Of a stretch of 43,144 nucleotides of DNA, positions 1-9,348 are shown piece by piece (within the stretch, counting starts at the first letter, position 1; each line of letters begins with the position of its first letter). Made by a program: the position numbers and the translations under genes. Source of the DNA: Stentor coeruleus (lineage: Eukaryota > Ciliophora > Heterotrichea > Heterotrichida > Stentoridae). Below the pieces are notes generated by a model that worked only from the letters and a program-made list of their open reading frames with translations, did no database searches and had not been told where the DNA came from. Location of the stretch: NCBI GenBank assembly GCA_001970955.1, contig MPUH01000616.1, positions 1 through 43,144 of the forward strand, in the 5' to 3' direction.

Positions 1-736
1 GAATATAAGATTAAGGGTTTGCTAAACTCTTTAGGAAGAGAGAAATATATATTCCACTTTTACTTGCCGGTTAAAAGGAATAGGAGGGTTATTTTAAGCA
101 GAAACTTTTAAAAAAAATTTCCACCTTTGAGGGAACTATCAATTAAAAGATTGATAGGGAAAATTTTAAGTATATATTGCTGCGGCTAATGGATATGAAA
201 GTATTTTTGTTTATTTGTGTACGTTTTTGAAAATTTGTATATTGAAATTTTATTAGAACTTTTAGATTTTGATATAGTTTTTATAGTAATTAATAAGATT
301 TTATATTAAACTGATAGGAGTAAAAAAATTCCATTACATTTATCAGCTTTAGAAAATCAGCCTAGTGCAAGATGCTTCTGATATCTATTTCAGACAACCT
401 TGGCCAGCAAGATGCTAAAAGTTTTTTAACTTTGCATCTATCAGTATTATCGCAATGCTATAAAATAGTATTAAAAATTGTGTTGGGAAAAATAATTATT
501 TTTAGTTTATGATATTTACAACTTCCAGCATATTTGATTATATTTTCCAAGAAGTTGCTTAGCTGTTGATTATTTGAATAAGATGAAAAAAATGCAATAT
601 TTTTTTTTGAGTATTATGAAGTTTCCAGTTCAGAAAAAATATATTAACTTTTACCTAACAATCTCATTTTCCAAACTATAAAAAAAAATATTTCCTTAAA
701 TTTCCCACATATTTAAATGAATATTAAATAACGTAA
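1..736. other. Non-coding start of window with ankyrin-like remnants
   Basis: No intact gene is seen. Bases 1-110 are open on the + strand for 36 codons without a recognisable product. Three short stretches in different + frames read like ankyrin helices: AAANGYESIFVYL near 179, IPLHLSALENQPSA near 328 and LTLHLSVLSQCYKIV near 427. They are broken by stops and frame changes, so they may be the remains of an ankyrin-repeat gene. The last 100 bases are AT-rich 3' flank of the minus-strand gene that ends at 737. The ankyrin reading is weak. Confidence 0.3.
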
Positions 737-1831
737 TTATACGAACGAATCATCATAAACAAAATTTTCTTGCATATCCACATGGTTTGTTCCTGAAGTC
801 ACACTTTTCACACAATGTAAATGCAGAATCACTTCCTTACTCTGATCCTCAACAAAAACCCTAGCCGCATCTTTACAATACCAGGCCAAGTCTTTAGGTA
901 TAATCTCAAAAGGTTCTCCACAAAGTAAACAATTTAATTGATCAGGATTGCAAAGGGCCCAAGCACAAACATTTTCAACTTTTTCTTTAGGTTGATCATC
1001 AAGAAGTAATCCATTATGTAAACGTGGATCAATCCATTGTTCAGGTGCTGGTAACCAGGATTTCAGATTGACTTTCTTATTCATCATAGTAAAATGTAAA
1101 TCTAAATGGGTATCAAGCTCTGAATCTAATGAAAATCTTAATCCACACATAAGGCATTGTCTTGGAAGTTCTTCATATAACTCATATAAAAGTAATGATT
1201 GTTGTCTATGTGGATCAGTTGTAGCCATAGTAATTTTCATTAATAATCTTTCATATTCCGCTTTACTCCTTTGATTTTCTAAGAGTTTTGTGAATATTCC
1301 TTGTGATTGTTCTTCAGTTGATTCTTGTAATAAAATCTGTGGAGTATATGAGTTTTGATTTAACCAATCAGTAAGATCTCTAAGGTCAAAAAGCCCTTGT
1401 GACTGATGAGAGTGTATAGGAGATGATATTATTGGTGGAGTTGGGGCCATTTTTTCCCTCATGTCTTCAAGAGTGTCAATAGGAAACCTGTTTTGTGATT
1501 CCCATACAATCAAAAGCTTTTCCATTTCAATTTTGGTGTCTTGATTAGCCATTTTGTGTGAATGCGTGAACATATGCGTAACTTTTTTACTAAGCATATC
1601 TCTCATTACAGGGATATTAAAAGTTAAAGAGTCGACAACATAAAGGTAAAGCAATTTCCTTAATGGGTCAATTGTCAAGTACAATTTCGATTCAAGTTTT
1701 TCTATAAACACTGGGGTTAAATGTTGATAATCTCTAGCCAAAGCAGTTATACAATCTATAATCCTCTTATCATTTCTAACAAGTCTATCTAATAGTTGGC
1801 AGTATTTCCATATCGGGTCTATTTGGGCCAT
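737..1831 (-). CDS. PCF11: Pcf11-like pre-mRNA cleavage/termination factor
   Basis: 364 residues. Residues 1-125 have the helical pattern of a CTD-interacting domain, which binds the phosphorylated RNA polymerase II tail. A short linker follows, then two zinc fingers. The first has C226 and C229 with H242 and H246, within CGLRF...HLDLHF, and is followed by SWLPAPEQWI, the signature seen downstream of the first Pcf11 finger. The second starts at C301-x2-C304 and has the WYCKDAARV segment. In other eukaryotes Pcf11 works in cleavage factor IA/CFIIm, coupling 3'-end cleavage to termination in the nucleus. This copy is far shorter than yeast or human Pcf11 and lacks an obvious long middle region. 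It is divergent to the next gene, with 111 bp between start codons. The start is the first Met of an uninterrupted frame. Confidence 0.85.
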   Translation of the reverse strand: MAQIDPIWKYCQLLDRLVRNDKRIIDCITALARDYQHLTPVFIEKLESKLYLTIDPLRKLLYLYVVDSLTFNIPVMRDMLSKKVTHMFTHSHKMANQDTKIEMEKLLIVWESQNRFPIDTLEDMREKMAPTPPIISSPIHSHQSQGLFDLRDLTDWLNQNSYTPQILLQESTEEQSQGIFTKLLENQRSKAEYERLLMKITMATTDPHRQQSLLLYELYEELPRQCLMCGLRFSLDSELDTHLDLHFTMMNKKVNLKSWLPAPEQWIDPRLHNGLLLDDQPKEKVENVCAWALCNPDQLNCLLCGEPFEIIPKDLAWYCKDAARVFVEDQSKEVILHLHCVKSVTSGTNHVDMQENFVYDDSFV

Positions 1832-1942
1832 TTTTTATAAACCCAAGTTTTTTTTTTACAAGTATTTTACCTAAAATCTTAATCATGTATATATTACTTA
1901 ACCTGATTTTTCTTATGTTTTATTGCTAAAATTTTATTAAAA
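1832..1942. promoter_or_regulatory. Short divergent promoter region
   Basis: Only 111 bp separate the start codons of the Pcf11-like gene (-) and the unknown gene (+), so both promoters and 5' UTRs must lie here. The sequence is AT-rich with T- and A-runs on the expected sides. No specific element can be named. Confidence 0.45.
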
Positions 1943-3091
1943 ATGAACCTGTCTTCATTAACAGTTCCTGAAGTTAAAACTTTGATATTGAAAAAATTCG
2001 AAGATCTGAAACCTTATAGTAAAAAGCCTTTTTCACAACTCAGTTCTAGAAATTTTCGAGCTTTTCTGAGCTTTTGCACTTCTGTTAGTATAAAACTTTT
2101 ACAATACGACCTTGTTTCAGATACACTTGAAGTCCTTGTTAAAGCTTCTGAAGCTGATAAACTTTTATGTGAACTTGGGTGTATAAGTGATCAATATTGG
2201 CAAGGAAGACTACTTTTATATCATTGTTTAGCATTTTTGTATTATCGGGCAGGACAGTTTAAAAAAAGTCTTAAAGTCCTTTATGATGGGCAAATGATAA
2301 TTGAAGCAATTGTGAATTCTAAACAATATCTCTGCTCAGATTTCAATTTAACAGGCAATTTATTGATTTTCATGAATCTCTGGAAAGTAAAGAAAATTAA
2401 AGAAGCTAAAGAGTACTTAGAGATCTCTAAGAAATTACTCAAACAGATATTTAGTCTTGGAATTAAATCTAAATTATCAACTCTAAGCAGAGCAAACCTT
2501 AATGGGATTATCATTTTATCATCATGTGGGATTTTATGTTATGAAAACAATTATGATAAAGCTATAGATTTATGTGAAAAATCATTAGATTATTTACTTG
2601 GAGATGAAGTTATTGTAAGATCTTTATTACAAAGGTTTTTAAAGAAAGTTAGATCTTGTATAACAGTTGATATTGAGTGGATTACATGTAAGGAATTTGA
2701 TAGTATTGTATTAGTATCATGTTTTATTCCTTATATAACAGTAGGAACTCCTTCTATAAAAATTGGTGAAAAAGTTGATATGAGGGTTAGGAGCACTTCG
2801 AGAACTAGTTCACAAAGTTATAGGAAAAGGAATAATTCAGCACAAAATTCGAGGATTAAGATACGTAATGATTTGAATAAATCTTGGTGGAATAATACAG
2901 CTTTGATAGAAAATAAGATAAAAAATAGGTTAAGAAGAACTAGTGAGACTATGGGGTTTCAGAAACTTACTAAGGGAAATCATTTTTTCACCCCTGTGAG
3001 GAATGGATCTGCTAGGATATATAGTCCTAGTGTTGGGTCTTCGATAAGCACTCCAAGAATAAGAAAAGGGGGGTTATTAAAAGGTAAATGA
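1943..3091 (+). CDS. Unknown helical (TPR-like) protein with basic tail
   Basis: 382 residues, not recognised. Residues 40-230 look like helical pairs of the TPR type: alternating hydrophobic and aromatic helices such as LLLYHCLAFLYYRAGQFKKSL and SSCGILCYENNYDKAIDLCEKSL. These are typical of protein-interaction scaffolds. From about residue 280 the protein becomes basic and rich in Ser, Arg and Asn and is probably disordered. The frame is uninterrupted from the first Met to a TGA stop. The coding strand shifts from balanced to G-rich toward the 3' end, like other genes here. It shares a 111-bp divergent region with the Pcf11-like gene. Function cannot be given. Confidence 0.7.
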   Translation: MNLSSLTVPEVKTLILKKFEDLKPYSKKPFSQLSSRNFRAFLSFCTSVSIKLLQYDLVSDTLEVLVKASEADKLLCELGCISDQYWQGRLLLYHCLAFLYYRAGQFKKSLKVLYDGQMIIEAIVNSKQYLCSDFNLTGNLLIFMNLWKVKKIKEAKEYLEISKKLLKQIFSLGIKSKLSTLSRANLNGIIILSSCGILCYENNYDKAIDLCEKSLDYLLGDEVIVRSLLQRFLKKVRSCITVDIEWITCKEFDSIVLVSCFIPYITVGTPSIKIGEKVDMRVRSTSRTSSQSYRKRNNSAQNSRIKIRNDLNKSWWNNTALIENKIKNRLRRTSETMGFQKLTKGNHFFTPVRNGSARIYSPSVGSSISTPRIRKGGLLKGK

Positions 3092-3294
3092 TTTTATAAA
3101 TATTTTTGATATAGAGTTTATATTTTTTTTTTTAGATTTAATGATGAGTTACTGAGAAAAAAGAATTAGGGTGGGAAGATATTTGAATATTATGCGTTTT
3201 TAGTTAAAAATTTTTTTAGGTTTTTAGAGAGAAGTTGGTAGGTTTATGAGATAAAATAGATATTTTGAGATATTTGATTTTCTTATAATAAGTT

Positions 3295-3546
3295 ATGTCT
3301 TGGAATTTTTTTGACTCGTGGAAGTCTAAAAGATCTTCAGAGAAACCTATTAAATGTAATGAGAAAGAGATGGCTGATCAAGAAAGTAAGTGTAAGAAGA
3401 TTTATTCTGTATGGCAAGAATGTGTTGATAATTGTGGTTTCAACGATCCAGTCTGCCGTGAAAAGCATCTAGACAAATACTATAAGTGTGTGACTATTCA
3501 AAATCGGATGAAAACTTATCTTCTAGACCAAGACCTTCACAAATAA
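3295..3546 (+). CDS. Small CHCH-like (CX9C/CX10C) protein
   Basis: 83 residues. It has a pair of Cys motifs: C-x9-C (CKKIYSVWQEC) and, after a CGFNDPVC turn, C-x10-C (CREKHLDKYYKC). Two helices joined by paired cysteines are the hallmark of twin-CX9C proteins of the mitochondrial intermembrane space, which are oxidised by Mia40 and often act in cytochrome oxidase assembly. The second spacing is 10, not the usual 9, so the family assignment is tentative. There is no cleavable presequence, as expected for this class. It lies 203 bp downstream of the unknown gene on the same strand. Confidence 0.6.
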   Translation: MSWNFFDSWKSKRSSEKPIKCNEKEMADQESKCKKIYSVWQECVDNCGFNDPVCREKHLDKYYKCVTIQNRMKTYLLDQDLHK

Positions 3547-3931
3547 CGTTAAGAAACATTTTTAACAATATTTTATATATCCTTATATATCAACAACAAA
3601 ATATCCTACAATAATCATTATATCCTCAAAAAACATCCTTAATCCCGACCTAAAATATCTTATAAAACCCACAAAACTCATCATAAAAGCTTAAACAATC
3701 AACATTTTTTACTAAATCTTATTTCCCAAATTCTAAAACCTCAATCCACACTTTTCTTAAAATCATCAACCCTAAAATAAAAACACATTCATATAAAACT
3801 TAAACAATCTAATCCCATAAAATCTTTTCCTCAAAAATCAATAAATTATAATCAACATAACTCTTATCACAATCCTAATCTTATCTTATCAAACACCATA
3901 TTCCAATGCTTTTGGTCAAAATAATCAAGAA
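3547..3931. promoter_or_regulatory. G-depleted upstream region of PSMA4
   Basis: 385 bp without a gene. The + strand is nearly free of G: counting by eye over 3661-3840 gives 1 G against 44 C. This matches the composition seen upstream of other genes in the window. No discrete promoter element is recognisable. Confidence 0.5.
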
Positions 3932-4696
3932 ATGGTAACTTTTACATAGTCACGGAGGTACGACTCAAAGACCACAACTTTCAACCCTCAAGGCCGTCTT
4001 ATGCAAGTAGAATACGCAATGGAAGCCATCAACAATGCAGGGTCAACAGTTGGAGTCCTATGCAACGAAGGTATCGTCATTGGAGCCGAACGCAAGCAGA
4101 CTTCAAAACTCTTAGAAAGGGCCAAATACTCAGAAAAAATGTATCAAATCGATGCTCACATAGTCTGCGCAGCAGCTGGACTTACAGCAGATGCAAACAT
4201 TCTCATCAACTATGCTAGAAACATGTGTCAAAATTACCAATTTTCATATCATCAGCAAATCCCCGTAGAACAACTTGTAAGACAATTATGCAATGCTAAA
4301 CAAGGTTATACTCAACATGGAGGTTTAAGACCTTTTGGAGTATCCTTTTTATATGCTGGTTGGGATCCTATTTATGGATCTCAGCTTTATTGTTCAGACC
4401 CAAGTGGTAATTATCTTGGTTGGAAAGCTATTGCTATTGGGGCTAATAATCAATCAGCTAGTGGGATACTTAAACAAGATTATGATGAGAATTGTACTTT
4501 GAGACAAGCTTTAGGACTAGTGGCTAAGGTTATATGTAAATCTATGGATACAACAACCCCAACACCAGATAAAAGTAAGAATTATTTAGTTGAATTGATT
4601 ACTGTGACAAAAGGAGACAAGGGTGTTAATTATAAGGCTTTAAGTGATGATGAGGTACAAGCATTGCTTACAGAGTTCAATTTAGTTAACCAGTAG
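3932..4696 (+). CDS. PSMA4: 20S proteasome alpha subunit, PSMA4 type
   Basis: Two exons, 249 residues. Exon 1 (3932-3934) is only the ATG. After the 15-nt intron at 3935-3949, exon 2 begins SRRYDSKTTTFNPQGRL, the typical N-terminus of alpha-type subunits, followed by QVEYAMEAI. Starting at the downstream Met at 4001 would remove this conserved gate segment, so the split start is preferred. Later motifs (GERK-like GAERK, RPFGVSFLYAGWD, YCSDPSGNYLGWKA) match PSMA4 (yeast Pre9). It would sit in the outer alpha ring of the 20S core, controlling substrate entry. The C-terminus is short and lacks the long charged tail of animal PSMA4. Confidence 0.93.
3935..3949 (+). other. 15-nt intron after the PSMA4 start codon
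   Basis: Sequence gtaacttttacatag. It has GT...AG ends and A at position 10. Removing it joins ATG to the conserved SRRYDSKTTTFNPQGRL N-terminus. Confidence 0.93.
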
Positions 4697-5016
4697 ACGT
4701 AGATTATTATAGGTTTTTGAAGATGGTATATGTAGAGATAGTAATTTTAAAGGAAATTACTATAAGGTGTTAGGGTAGTGAGAATTATAAGGTATTGAAG
4801 TTATGGGTTATAGCAAAGGATAAGGAAAAATCGCTTTGGGTATATAGGGATCTTCAATTTAGCATTTTTTTTTGAGTATTTGCAATAATTCTCCAGTATA
4901 AATGATTTTGGTGCTGTTACTAGCAAAAGGAGTGTATNAGAAAAATCGCTTTGGGTATATAGGGATCTTCAATTTAGCATTTTTTTTCGAGTATTTGCAA
5001 TAATTCTCCAGTATAA
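4697..5016. other. Intergenic region with an assembly duplication
   Basis: The first 130 bp are the G-rich, C-poor 3' flank of PSMA4. The rest is one copy of a 113-bp segment (4825-4937), the N at 4938 and the start of a second copy (4940-5052). The real spacing to the next gene is therefore about 115 bp shorter than shown. Confidence 0.8.
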
Positions 5017-5052
5017 ATGATTTTGGTGCTGTTACTAGCAAAAGGAGTGTAT
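4825..5052. repeat. Near-identical direct repeat around N (4938)
   Basis: 4825-4937 and 4940-5052 are the same sequence apart from a t/c difference after the T-run. The copies are separated by a single N. This is best read as two unmerged contig ends. The second copy contains the start codon of the CNNM-like gene. Confidence 0.9.
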
Positions 5053-6207
5053 GGCTTTGAAATCCTCTATCCTCTTTCACCCATGCAGTACGTCATATAT
5101 TCTATAGTAAGCATGGCTTTAGTGTGTTTTGGAGGTTTGATGTCTGGATTGACAGTAGGACTTTTATCAATAGATGAGCTTGACATGGAAATAAAACTCA
5201 CAAACGGGACTCCAAAAGAAAAAAAACAAGCTCGAAGAGTTCTCAACACCACAGAAAATCATCATCTCCTCCTTGTCACTCTCCTATTAGCCAATGCAGC
5301 TTGTATGGAAACATTACCTATAATCCTCAATATGATGGTAAGTGAAATATTCGCAGTTGTTATCAGTGTAACATTTGTCTTAGTATTCGGTGAAGTCCTC
5401 CCTCAAGCATTATGCACAGGACCTGATCAACTTAAAATAGCATCAAACCTTTGCCCAATGGTTAAAGTATTAATTATCATCCTTTTCCCTTTAAGTTATC
5501 CCATAGCCAAACTTCTAGACTACTTCTTCGGTCATCATCAAAAAGTTAAAAAACTTCGTAATGAAGATTTAAAAACTCTTATAACCCTTCATCACTCTTT
5601 TGCTAAAAAAAATGAAGAAAGAAGCTATTCTGGATTAGTTACAGGGCAAATAAATATTATACATGGGACTATTGATTTACGTCAAAAAACAGTTAGAGAA
5701 TGTATGATTCCTTTAGAAAGAGTTTTTACAATAAGTAACGAAACTGTTATGGATAGAAGAACTTTAAAATCTGCTGTCAAACAAGGGTATAGTAGAGTTC
5801 CAGTTTTTGAAGGAAATGATAGGAATAAGATTTTAGGGGTTTTACTTATGAAAAGGATGGTACTTATTGAAGAAAATAATAAGTTAAAAGATTGTGGGAT
5901 TAGATTAAGGGATACGATTTATGTGTCACCAACTTTGCCTATGCTTGATTTATTGGCAAAGTTTCAGGCTGGGAGATCGCATTTGGCTGTTGTTAAGGAA
6001 GGGATGAAAATGGTTGGGATTATTACATTAGAGGATTTGTTTGAGCAGATTATTAAAAGTGATATACTTGATGAGGATGATTATGATAAAGATAGAGAGA
6101 AAAGTATGATGATGAAAGGGGATATTAGGAAACAAAGAAGACCAGCGGGGCATAAGAAGATGTTTACTGCTTTGCATCCTTTATTAGAACTTGATGAAAC
6201 TCATTAG
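5017..6207 (+). CDS. CNNM/ACDP-like membrane protein (DUF21 + CBS pair)
   Basis: 396 residues. A hydrophobic N-terminus is followed by a DUF21 membrane domain at about 22-195, with four hydrophobic segments and the family hallmarks GLMSGLTVGLLS and FGEVLPQALC. A CBS pair follows at about 215-345, containing VRECMIPLERVF, GYSRVPVFEG and MVGIITLEDLFEQII. CNNM/ACDP proteins (yeast Mam3) act in magnesium and other divalent cation homeostasis at plasma or vacuolar membranes, with CBS domains sensing nucleotide-Mg. There is no C-terminal cyclic-nucleotide-binding-like domain as in animal CNNMs. The start is the first in-frame Met and lies inside an assembly-duplicated stretch, but its second copy is continuous with the gene. 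Coding composition moves from C-rich at the 5' end to G-rich at the 3' end. Confidence 0.88.
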   Translation: MILVLLLAKGVYGFEILYPLSPMQYVIYSIVSMALVCFGGLMSGLTVGLLSIDELDMEIKLTNGTPKEKKQARRVLNTTENHHLLLVTLLLANAACMETLPIILNMMVSEIFAVVISVTFVLVFGEVLPQALCTGPDQLKIASNLCPMVKVLIIILFPLSYPIAKLLDYFFGHHQKVKKLRNEDLKTLITLHHSFAKKNEERSYSGLVTGQINIIHGTIDLRQKTVRECMIPLERVFTISNETVMDRRTLKSAVKQGYSRVPVFEGNDRNKILGVLLMKRMVLIEENNKLKDCGIRLRDTIYVSPTLPMLDLLAKFQAGRSHLAVVKEGMKMVGIITLEDLFEQIIKSDILDEDDYDKDREKSMMMKGDIRKQRRPAGHKKMFTALHPLLELDETH

Positions 6208-6400
6208 TTAGTTTTATTTCTTTAAATTATAAACAATTTTTAAATTTTGTCCTAGGCATCCAAATACGCTTACAAGAACTGAAAAAAAATCATATCAAAA
6301 ATTTGTATTTTACCAAATTTTCATCGATAAAACTATATAAAAATGTTTAACTTATATAAATTTATAAAAAACTATAGAATTTCTCATAAAATGTAAGTTA

Positions 6401-8167
6401 CTAATCATGATCAGAGTCCCATTCTTCATCAAGTACCTCATTACCTTCAGCATTTTCTTCTTCCATAGCAAGTCTAACATACTCTGTAAGGGCAAACCTA
6501 TCCCATTCACTAAAATCAGGGTTTTCCGACATTTCTTTTTTAATACTAAACGGATCTCTCTGCTCATAAGCTATGAATTTATTTAGATTCAATAAAGCAT
6601 TAAAGAAAACACCACTAATCTGCCTTTTTACTATAAAATCTTTCATTGTAAACTGGCTTTCTATAGGTGGACATAACATATCAGACATTTGACAAAGAAT
6701 ATCTTTAAAAGGAACAGCTTCTTGATTTAAATACTCAAGTCGACGAAGCTGTTCTTCATAAAAATACTCCATTTCATATGCGGTTATAATACCATTATTA
6801 TCCAAATCGACAATCTTAAACCAATATTCCAAAGATCTCTTTGTAGTTTTATCTTCTTCACTTATCATAAACCAAACAAAGTCTTCATATGACATTTTAT
6901 CTTTTTGCTGTGATGTAAAATTCCTTGGAACCTGTTCAAATATCCTATCATTAGCTTTTCTTGATAAAGTATGCCCTTCATATCTAGAAAAGTCATCTTT
7001 ATCTATAATAAAATCATGATCTGTATCTATTTCCCAAAACCTACAATATAAAACATAAAAATGCTCATATGAAAAATAATCTCTTATTTTGTTTATATCT
7101 TCTTCCTCATCAACTGCTAAACAAACATCAAATAAATTCGATTTTTTCAGTTCGCGATATGTTATTTTCCCATCATCATTTGTGTCGACTGTATAAAAAA
7201 TCCTTTCAATTACAGTATCAGCATATCTTTCTTGGAATTCTGGAGTTGCTTTAAGAAATTCAAGACCTGGATGGGTGTCCATGAGGATTTTCATTACAGG
7301 TCGAAAGTCTTCACGTTCAAGATAAGCTTTGTTTTGCTTTTTTAATATACGGAAAAAACGTTCTAGTGGCGTTTTGGTTTCGAAGTCACTTTTCCAGAAT
7401 TTTAGAAAGGATGATTTGGTTAGTGTATCAACACCTCCTGCTGCTTGAAATGATTTTTGATTGAGGAATTTGGGAAGACCTAACAACTGGGTTGTGATAT
7501 TTTCGAACTCAGGTAAACGTAGATTGTCTTTTATGAAACAAGTTGATATGATTTTCATGCTTTTTTCGCTTTGTGAAGGATCTATAGGTCGACCTTTTGG
7601 GAAGTAGAATTGTGGAACTGGGGTATTTTGTTTTGAAGGTGGGGTAAATGCTGGCAAGGTTCTGTTAAGATTGAGACCTTCTGCGGGTAAGGAATGGGAA
7701 TATGACACTGAGAGACGATCATAGGCTGGTGGGGAAAGAGGTGGAGTAAGTGAAGCTCTTTTAGGTGAAGATTGATTTGGGGATAATGNATAGAATTGTG
7801 GAACTGGGGTATTTTGTTTTGAAGGTGGGGTAAATGCTGGTAAGGTTCTATTAAGATTGAGACCTTCTGCGGGTAAGGAATGGGAATATGACACTGAGAG
7901 ACGATCATATGCTGGTGGGGAAAGAGGTGGAGTAAGTGAAGCTCTTTTAGGTGAAGATTGATTTGGGGATAATGATGTGCTGAGTCTGTTTGTAAAAATT
8001 GCAGAAGGAGGATTCATTGTGGGTGTTGGAAGTTTGCAGTCTTCGATTAACTTTTGGACTAGTTGGTTGGTGGCTGGGAAGCTAAGCCAGTGGATAAATT
8101 GCTCATCAATTTTCTTTTTAGCCAGTTCATATCGAATTGACTCTTTGTATTGGGGCAGTATTTCCAT
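6401..8167 (-). CDS. PP2A regulatory subunit B'' (PR72/TON2-like), EF-hand
   Basis: As shown 588 codons, but 62 of them are an artificial repeat around N 7789. The collapsed protein is 526 residues. It has an N-terminal helical segment, a Pro/Ser-rich linker and the PR72-type core with EF-hand loops DTNDDGKITYRE (about residue 264), DTDHDFIIDKDD (about 319) and DLDNNGIITAYE (about 390), then an acidic tail. B'' subunits target PP2A catalytic dimers to substrates in a calcium-sensitive way. In plants and protists members of this class (TON2/FASS) act on microtubule arrays. The second loop lacks the usual Gly at position 6. The gene is divergent to the phosphatase-like gene, with only 35 bp between start codons. 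Confidence 0.88.
   Translation of the reverse strand: MEILPQYKESIRYELAKKKIDEQFIHWLSFPATNQLVQKLIEDCKLPTPTMNPPSAIFTNRLSTSLSPNQSSPKRASLTPPLSPPAYDRLSVSYSHSLPAEGLNLNRTLPAFTPPSKQNTPVPQFYXLSPNQSSPKRASLTPPLSPPAYDRLSVSYSHSLPAEGLNLNRTLPAFTPPSKQNTPVPQFYFPKGRPIDPSQSEKSMKIISTCFIKDNLRLPEFENITTQLLGLPKFLNQKSFQAAGGVDTLTKSSFLKFWKSDFETKTPLERFFRILKKQNKAYLEREDFRPVMKILMDTHPGLEFLKATPEFQERYADTVIERIFYTVDTNDDGKITYRELKKSNLFDVCLAVDEEEDINKIRDYFSYEHFYVLYCRFWEIDTDHDFIIDKDDFSRYEGHTLSRKANDRIFEQVPRNFTSQQKDKMSYEDFVWFMISEEDKTTKRSLEYWFKIVDLDNNGIITAYEMEYFYEEQLRRLEYLNQEAVPFKDILCQMSDMLCPPIESQFTMKDFIVKRQISGVFFNALLNLNKFIAYEQRDPFSIKKEMSENPDFSEWDRFALTEYVRLAMEEENAEGNEVLDEEWDSDHD
7605..7974. repeat. Near-identical direct repeat around N (7789)
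   Basis: 7605-7788 and 7791-7974 (184 bp each) match with three visible substitutions (c/t, g/a, g/t). The offset is 186 bp, a multiple of three, so the PP2A B'' frame stays open and the protein seems to contain a 62-residue tandem repeat. The N and the SNPs point to two haplotypes joined end to end. Confidence 0.9.
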
Positions 8168-8202
8168 TTATCTTATAACGAGATTGATGATAGAGTAATA
8201 AT
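8168..8202. promoter_or_regulatory. 35-bp divergent start region
   Basis: Only 35 bp lie between the start codon of the PP2A B'' gene (-) and that of the phosphatase-C2 gene (+). Both promoters must be inside this interval or inside the opposite gene's 5' end. No element is recognised. Confidence 0.6.
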
Positions 8203-9348
8203 ATGTCTAGGTTCTTTTCATCACTATTGCAAAAAATCAACCCTTTAGAGAAAAAAACCCCTTCTGAAATACCACAAGTTCCAAAACCTGAGCCAGGTAT
8301 TTAATAATCAGAATATCAAACAGACACTTTCACAATATCCCCACGACTACTACTCATGCCATTCCCAACCGCAGACCAAGCACCCATATTACAATCCTAC
8401 TTATCCAAGCATTTCAACAAGAAATTCATGATCTGGAACTTAAGCGAATACCCTCACCCAACCAGTACTTTTTCATCCCAAACCCTAGACTTCATATTTG
8501 TAGGTTATCCAAACCCACCTCTCTCTGTGATTTTTTCTATTTTCTCCTCTATCCAAGGTTGGCTTAAACTTGATCAAGACAACGTCGCTTTAATACATTG
8601 TCAAGCAACCAAAGGGCGAAGTTTTATGATCATATCTAGTTACTTAACATGGACCCAAGAATACTCATCCGTAATACAAGCATTTAAAAAACTTTGTAGT
8701 ATAACCCAACAAAATATTATACTCCTTCCATCACAATTAAGATATATGAATTACATACAAGAAATCCTAAACTCTCCACCTCAAACAAAAAAAATCACTA
8801 TACATAAAATAATATTAGATGGAATACCTATTATTGAACAAGAAGGTACAGCAATAAGACCTTATCTACAGATATTTAGAAACTCAGAATTAGTATATAA
8901 TTCACATTCTAAAGACTTTCCTCCTGTGTCTTATTATAAATCAGATATAAGTATTGCTTTTGATATGGATTTAGAAATTGAAGGAGATGTATTTATACGT
9001 TGTAGACATTTAGGTAAAGATAGTAAACCTTTAACTATTTTCAGAGTTATGTTTCATACAGCGTTTTGTCAAGATTTAGTTATGAGGTTTCATAAATCTG
9101 AATTAGATGGGGCATGTAATGATCATAGGTTTCCTGAAAGTTTTAATTTGGATGTTTTGTTAGAAAAAAATGTTCAGTCGGAAGATGACTCTTTACAACA
9201 GTTGATTGGGTTGAATAGGAGTCAGAATAATTCGATAGTTGTTGAGTTGGCTGGGAATGAGGAAGATAAAAAGAAGGAGGAGAGTAAGAAAGAGGATGAG
9301 TCGGATGATGAAATGGATGATTATTTTAAGCACCTTGAAAGTAAATAA
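8203..9348 (+). CDS. PTEN/tensin-like phosphatase-C2 protein
   Basis: Two exons (8203-8296 and 8312-9348), 376 residues. The downstream Met at 8356 is not the start: an upstream ATG and a 15-nt intron give MSRFFSSLLQKINPLEKK and a continuous frame. The phosphatase domain has P-loop HCQATKGRS, an intact C-x5-R, but the loop that holds the PTEN general acid (EDHNPP in PTEN) reads VGYPNPP with no Asp. A PTEN-type C2 domain follows with GDVFIRCRHLG, FRVMFHTAF and LDGACNDHRFPESF, then an acidic Lys/Glu/Asp tail. The C2 resembles PTEN, tensin and auxilin/GAK. Activity on phosphoinositides is uncertain; membrane binding is likely. There is no J-domain or SH2, so it is neither a full auxilin nor a tensin. 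Confidence 0.85.
8297..8311 (+). other. 15-nt intron in the phosphatase-C2 gene
   Basis: Sequence gtatttaataatcag, A at position 10. Removing it fuses the upstream ATG exon in frame (31 codons plus 1 nt) to the main exon. Confidence 0.88.

Noticed and set aside
7605..7974. A real 62-residue tandem repeat in the PP2A B'' protein
   Set aside because: The two copies are separated by an N and differ only by scattered SNPs, as at eight other sites where collapsing is clearly right.
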